Shown: one piece after another, positions 7,230-10,269 of the stretch | Layout of the letters: each line of letters begins with the position of its first letter | How positions within the stretch are numbered: position 1 is the first letter of the stretch | DNA from: a bacterium | GTDB lineage: Bacteria; Patescibacteriota; Patescibacteriia; Magasanikbacterales; GWA2-37-8 | Length of the DNA stretch: 10,269 bases | Direction of reading: 5' to 3' | Assembly (NCBI GenBank): GCA_021790135.1 | Contig: JAJYIJ010000025.1 | Location: 1-10,269, forward strand | Program-made: the position numbers and the translations under genes | Notes under the pieces: generated by a model | Seen by the model: the letters and a program-made list of their open reading frames with translations, nothing else | What the model was told of the DNA's origin: nothing | Database searches by the model: none

Positions 7230-9086
7230 ATGAGCGACGAAAAGCCCGCTTTCGATTCAGACGAGGTCGAAGACAAAATCAACAGAAAAAAAATTACTCG
7301 ACACCGGTTGCGCAGCAATGGATTTTCCGCAGCAACGGTTCGGGACAATCGGACGCAAATCAACGATTGCCTTGCCACGATCTACCAAGATCCTGGCGGA
7401 CGTGTACCTGATATGAAAAAAATTGCCATCAAAAAAACCAGTCCATTCGGAAAAATACTTTTATTTTTATGTATTGTTGCTGGCATTATGGCAGCCCTCG
7501 TTTGGGCCACTTTTTTCCTGCCAAAATCAGGCCAGGATACCAGCCAACTTGATCTCGCTTTAAACGGGCCAAGCACTATCACGCTTGGAGCGCCAGGAAC
7601 CTTTTCTATAACCTACAGCAACAACTATCCGGTCGCCTTAAAAAATGTTTCACTCAACGTTTACTACCCAACCGGATTCTCATTTGAAACGAGTTCCATC
7701 GCCGCCACGAATAGTGGCCACACAGAATGGGATCTTGGCGACTTGGCGCCCGGCGCCTCCGGATCGGTAGTTATCAGCGGAGAAACCTTTGGTAACAATG
7801 GTGAACAAAAAACGTGGCACGCCTTCCTCAATTATACGCCCAGCAATTTCAATTCTGAATTACAAAAAAGTGTCTCCTTGACAACAAAAGTCGGCGAATC
7901 TCCCTTAACTCTTACGGTCAGCGGCCCGGACCAAATTGCCGTCGGCAGCCCGGCCAATTTTACCATTACGGTCAACAATAACGGCAGTTGGACAAGCCCC
8001 GTTGCTCTGTTACCGGTCTTGCCACCTAATTTTGCTCTTGCTTCCAGCTCGCCGGAACTTGATAGCAACAACCAATGGTCTATCCCCTATTCCTCCGACT
8101 CTTCGGCCACGTCAACAACCTTCACCTTCAGTGGCCAATTCACTGGCATTGCTGATCAAGCCACACCGATCCAAGCAATGCTGCTCATGCCAGGAGTAGA
8201 TGGCCAGACAACGGAAATTGCCAATGCTTCCGTCACACCCGCTCTTACGAAAAGTAATGTTGCTTTCGATCTGGCGATTAACGGCTCACTCGCTGATTTT
8301 TCCAGCTCGCCTGGCAGCTCACTGGCCATCACGCTTCACATTAAAAATACCGGCACCTCTAGCATCTCCAACGTTGTTCCTGAATTAATATTACAAGCGC
8401 CCTCGCTGAATCGACAAAGTATTTTGGATTGGTCAAATATACAAGATAAAAATAATGGCAATATTATCGGCCAACAATTGAGTGATACTCTCCGTCAGGG
8501 CACCATCACCTGGGATAAAACTCTCATCCCAGCTCTTGTTTCTTTGCAACCTGGGGATGAAGTGGAAATCGATGTCGAGCTACCCATTAAAGACAACACA
8601 GCCATCGACTTAAGTAGTATCTCCGCTTCAACAATTAGCGCAACCGCAAACCTCAACTATCAGGATTCCAAAGGAACCAACCAAACTCTGAACGCTAACC
8701 CGATTACAATTACCATAAATTCTGATCTACAATTCAGCCAACATGATGCTTCAAATGGGACCGAACATTCAGTTGGCTGGACGCTTGAAAATAACTTTCA
8801 TGATCTTAAAAATATTTCAATCACTGCCACCGCTTTTGGCGATGTTGATTTCAGTAACCAGAACAGTTCGGTGGGCACAATCACGTACGATACTACCAAG
8901 AATCAGATTATCTGGAATATTCCTGAGCTTCCGGCCGGCGCTAGTACAAATAAAGCCGGTTTCCAACTAACGCTCAAAAAAAATAATCCCAGCCAGTCGA
9001 CCCTTCTTTCCGCGCCCCTGGTTACGGCTGAAGATACCGCCACTGGAAAAACCATTACTGAGACGAGTACGGCAATTTCGCTTTAG
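7230..9086 (+). CDS. Bitopic cell-surface protein with repeated Ig-like (DUF11/CARDB-type) domains
   Basis: A 618-residue protein predicted to sit in the membrane by one helix near its N terminus (about 74-97) with the bulk outside. Residues 1-72 are charged and cytoplasmic, containing a predicted helix and the stretch IYQDPGGRVPDMKK (51-64). Outside are about four beta-sandwich units: about 107-220, 226-338, 345-497 and 499-616. The first two begin with the DUF11/CARDB-type pattern of a glycine turn then an aromatic/beta strand and N-N-G-like turn (GTFSITYSNNY at 123-133, ANFTITVNNNG at 242-252), and the first and last contain the W-x-L/I-x-x-L-x-x-G turn (WDLGDLAPG, 167-175; WNIPELPAG, 562-570). 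There is no LPXTG, choline-binding or second TM segment, so anchoring is by the N-terminal helix. Such domains serve as stalks or adhesion modules. The ATG at 7230 has no Shine-Dalgarno. It likely partners the DUF4012 protein encoded 27 bases upstream; M62 is a less likely alternative start. Function unknown. Confidence 0.85.
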   Translation: MSDEKPAFDSDEVEDKINRKKITRHRLRSNGFSAATVRDNRTQINDCLATIYQDPGGRVPDMKKIAIKKTSPFGKILLFLCIVAGIMAALVWATFFLPKSGQDTSQLDLALNGPSTITLGAPGTFSITYSNNYPVALKNVSLNVYYPTGFSFETSSIAATNSGHTEWDLGDLAPGASGSVVISGETFGNNGEQKTWHAFLNYTPSNFNSELQKSVSLTTKVGESPLTLTVSGPDQIAVGSPANFTITVNNNGSWTSPVALLPVLPPNFALASSSPELDSNNQWSIPYSSDSSATSTTFTFSGQFTGIADQATPIQAMLLMPGVDGQTTEIANASVTPALTKSNVAFDLAINGSLADFSSSPGSSLAITLHIKNTGTSSISNVVPELILQAPSLNRQSILDWSNIQDKNNGNIIGQQLSDTLRQGTITWDKTLIPALVSLQPGDEVEIDVELPIKDNTAIDLSSISASTISATANLNYQDSKGTNQTLNANPITITINSDLQFSQHDASNGTEHSVGWTLENNFHDLKNISITATAFGDVDFSNQNSSVGTITYDTTKNQIIWNIPELPAGASTNKAGFQLTLKKNNPSQSTLLSAPLVTAEDTATGKTITETSTAISL

Positions 9087-9094
9087 CTCAAGCA

Positions 9095-10033
9095 TCAGAT
9101 TGCGGACAGAAAAATTTCAATCATTTTTTCTGCCTGTCTCTTATTTAAATCTTCTACCCAATGAATACGCGGATCTTTTTTAAACCAGGTCATTTGTCGT
9201 TTCGCGTAACGCCTCGTCTCTGATACTATTTTTTCTGCCATTTCCGAAAGAGTCATCTCGCCGTGTAAATAAGACCCTACTTCCGCGTAACCGATACTGC
9301 TCATACTCGACAAATTCCGAGCATATCCTTTTGCCTCAAGCCTTTTAACTTCTGCCACGAAGCCAGAATTGATTTGTTCCTTAATCCGTTCCTCGATTCG
9401 TCGCCGCAAAACATCCGGTTCCAAACGAATTCCGATCTGCAATGTCTGAAATCGTGGGAGCCCTTTCTTTGCTTCATCAAAAAATGAATGTCCAGATAGC
9501 AGGCTCACTTCCAAGGCTCGAATTACCCGTCTTGAATTTTTACGATCAATTTTTGAATACGAAAGTGGATCTACGTGTTTGAGCCAACTGAGCAATGTTG
9601 CTAACGGCCATTTCGCCAGTGAGTCCCGCAAATACTGGTCAGGTCCAATTGAGGGAATCGCTAAATTATCGAGCAACGCGAGAACATCCAAGCCGGCACC
9701 GCCGACGACAAAAGGCACCTTGCCCCGGCGAACAATATCGTCCATAAAAGCATAGGCCTCACGCTGATACTGTGCCAAATTAAGCGGTTGATCCGGCCGC
9801 AGATAATCCATGCAATAATGAGGAATGCCGGCAACCATATAAACCTTTCGACCATCGACTTCTTTCCAAATGCCTGACGGCTTGGCCGTGCCGATATCCA
9901 TAAATTTGTATACCTGACGTGAATCGGCTGAGACAATTTCTCCGTTAAATTTTTTGGCCAATTCCAAACTAAGCGCGGTTTTCCCACTGGCAGTTGGACC
10001 AACAATAAAAATGGCTTTTGGTAATTCTGACAT
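9095..10033 (-). CDS. miaA: tRNA dimethylallyltransferase MiaA
   Basis: Transfers a dimethylallyl group from DMAPP to N6 of A37 in tRNAs reading UNN codons, the first step toward ms2i6A; acts in the cytoplasm. At 312 residues it has normal length. Visible motifs: P-loop GPTASGKT (12-19), the ADSRQVY catalytic segment (36-42, Asp37), MDIGTAKPS (45-53), PHYCMD (71-76), DP..Y.KID..NSRRVIRALEV (155-176) and the C-terminal RYAKRQMTWFKKD (275-287). The usual GGTGLY loop reads GGAGLD (111-116), with Thr to Ala and Tyr to Asp, an unusual change close to the active-site channel. The gene converges on the Ig-like gene with only 8 bases between stop codons. The ATG at 10031-10033 has no Shine-Dalgarno; its own promoter lies just upstream. 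Its neighbours on the other strand share no evident function with it. Confidence 0.96.
   Translation of the reverse strand: MSELPKAIFIVGPTASGKTALSLELAKKFNGEIVSADSRQVYKFMDIGTAKPSGIWKEVDGRKVYMVAGIPHYCMDYLRPDQPLNLAQYQREAYAFMDDIVRRGKVPFVVGGAGLDVLALLDNLAIPSIGPDQYLRDSLAKWPLATLLSWLKHVDPLSYSKIDRKNSRRVIRALEVSLLSGHSFFDEAKKGLPRFQTLQIGIRLEPDVLRRRIEERIKEQINSGFVAEVKRLEAKGYARNLSSMSSIGYAEVGSYLHGEMTLSEMAEKIVSETRRYAKRQMTWFKKDPRIHWVEDLNKRQAEKMIEIFLSAI
9105..9138. terminator. Weak AT-rich hairpin at the convergent gene ends
   Basis: CAGAAAAA (9107-9114) pairs with TTTTTCTG (9125-9132) across a 10-base loop; alternatively GACAG (9105-9109) pairs with CTGTC (9134-9138). It lies 18 bases beyond the stop of the Ig-like gene, within the last codons of miaA, and is the only hairpin near this convergent junction. 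The stem is A/T-rich, so it would be a poor intrinsic terminator, and the pairing may be a by-product of coding sequence. Confidence 0.22.
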
Positions 10034-10045
10034 AGAATACCATTT

Positions 10046-10074
10046 ATACTAACCGAGCTGTCCTAAGCAGTCAA
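10046..10074 (-). promoter_or_regulatory. miaA promoter giving a near-leaderless mRNA
   Basis: Read on the minus strand: TTGACT (10069-10074, 5/6 to the -35 consensus), a 17-base spacer, then TAGTAT (10046-10051, 4/6 to the -10), with an overlapping TATAAA (10043-10048) as an alternative -10. Transcription would begin near 10039, only about six bases before the miaA ATG (10033). That leaves no room for a Shine-Dalgarno site, so translation would be leaderless or nearly so. Confidence 0.6.
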
Positions 10075-10078
10075 CAAC

Positions 10079-10106
10079 AAAAAAGAGCGCTTTTAAACGC
10101 TCTTTT
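10079..10106 (-). terminator. Intrinsic terminator of the minus-strand gene at the right edge, possibly bidirectional
   Basis: AAAAGAGCG (10081-10089) and CGCTCTTTT (10098-10106) form a 9-bp perfect stem with an 8-base loop. On the minus strand it is followed by six T residues (10084-10079), and it starts 5 bases after the stop codon of the right-edge gene, the expected place for rho-independent termination. On the + strand the stem ends TTTTCTTATT, so some bidirectional action is possible, though no + strand gene directly feeds it. Confidence 0.8.
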
Positions 10107-10110
10107 CTTA

Positions 10111-10269
10111 TTAGGCCGCTTTGCGCTTACCATCGCCATTTCTTTTCGTCCAATCAGCCGTTTCATTAAGTTCTAAGTCTTCATCCTCTGGACTTGCCCC
10201 CAATGCTTCAGGGGGAATGTCAAATCTCTCGGGTGGTCTACTTTCTTTTGGTTCCTCCCTCCCCGCTCC
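10111..10269 (-). CDS. C-terminal 52 residues of an unrecognised protein (5' part outside window)
   Basis: Reading the minus strand from the right edge gives an open frame of 52 codons ending in TAA (10111-10113), immediately before an intrinsic terminator, which supports it as a true gene end. The piece is hydrophilic: Pro/Glu-rich at first (PPERFDIPPEALG), then an acidic run (SPEDEDLELNE) and a basic end (WTKRNGDGKRKAA). It looks like a disordered tail and has no recognisable domain, so no function can be given. The rest of the protein lies beyond the window. It is too short to be detected by length alone; the stop plus terminator spacing is the main support. Confidence 0.6.
   Translation of the reverse strand, partial: GAGREEPKESRPPERFDIPPEALGASPEDEDLELNETADWTKRNGDGKRKAA

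Noticed and set aside
1..10269. Mobile elements, CRISPR arrays, tRNA/rRNA genes or phage genes
   Set aside because: No transposase, integrase, regularly spaced repeats, attachment-site duplication or cloverleaf-like sequence was seen; almost the entire window is accounted for by coding sequence.

Overview
The window looks like a chromosomal stretch of an ultra-small bacterium of the Candidate Phyla Radiation (Patescibacteria, most like Parcubacteria-type lineages). The reasons are a DUF4012 protein with its Ig-like bitopic partner, very short intergenic gaps, start codons with almost no Shine-Dalgarno sequence, and a pared-down style of gene content. TGA serves as a stop (the GT-C-like gene and miaA), and no in-frame TGA interrupts the genes, so code 11 applies; this argues against the code-25 CPR lineages (Gracilibacteria, Absconditabacteria). 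Lineage assignment is inference from gene content, not a database result.

Layout: five genes run on the + strand and two on the - strand. At the left edge is the C-terminal two thirds of an MgtA-type magnesium P-type ATPase, cut by the window edge. Three bases later begins a 522-residue polytopic membrane protein of GT-C type, and this overlaps by ATGA with a cytoplasmic GT4-family glycosyltransferase. A short gap holding a likely promoter (-10 TATACT) separates these from two large bitopic envelope proteins. The first is a DUF4012 protein with an unusual N-terminal CCHC zinc knuckle and a His/Pro-rich cytoplasmic linker. The second is a single-pass protein carrying several DUF11/CARDB-like Ig-fold domains outside the cell. 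Converging from the right is miaA (tRNA isopentenylation), with an almost leaderless promoter. To its right lie a strong hairpin terminator and the last 52 residues of an unrecognised minus-strand gene.

The + strand block reads as an envelope or surface-glycan neighbourhood: a membrane GT-C-like enzyme, a cytoplasmic glycosyltransferase and two cell-surface proteins with inward-facing N termini. The ATPase and miaA look like housekeeping neighbours. No tRNA, rRNA, CRISPR array, insertion sequence or phage gene is visible. The most interesting items are the zinc knuckle fused to DUF4012, a 32-bp near-perfect palindrome inside the DUF4012 gene, and substitutions in a highly conserved MiaA motif.
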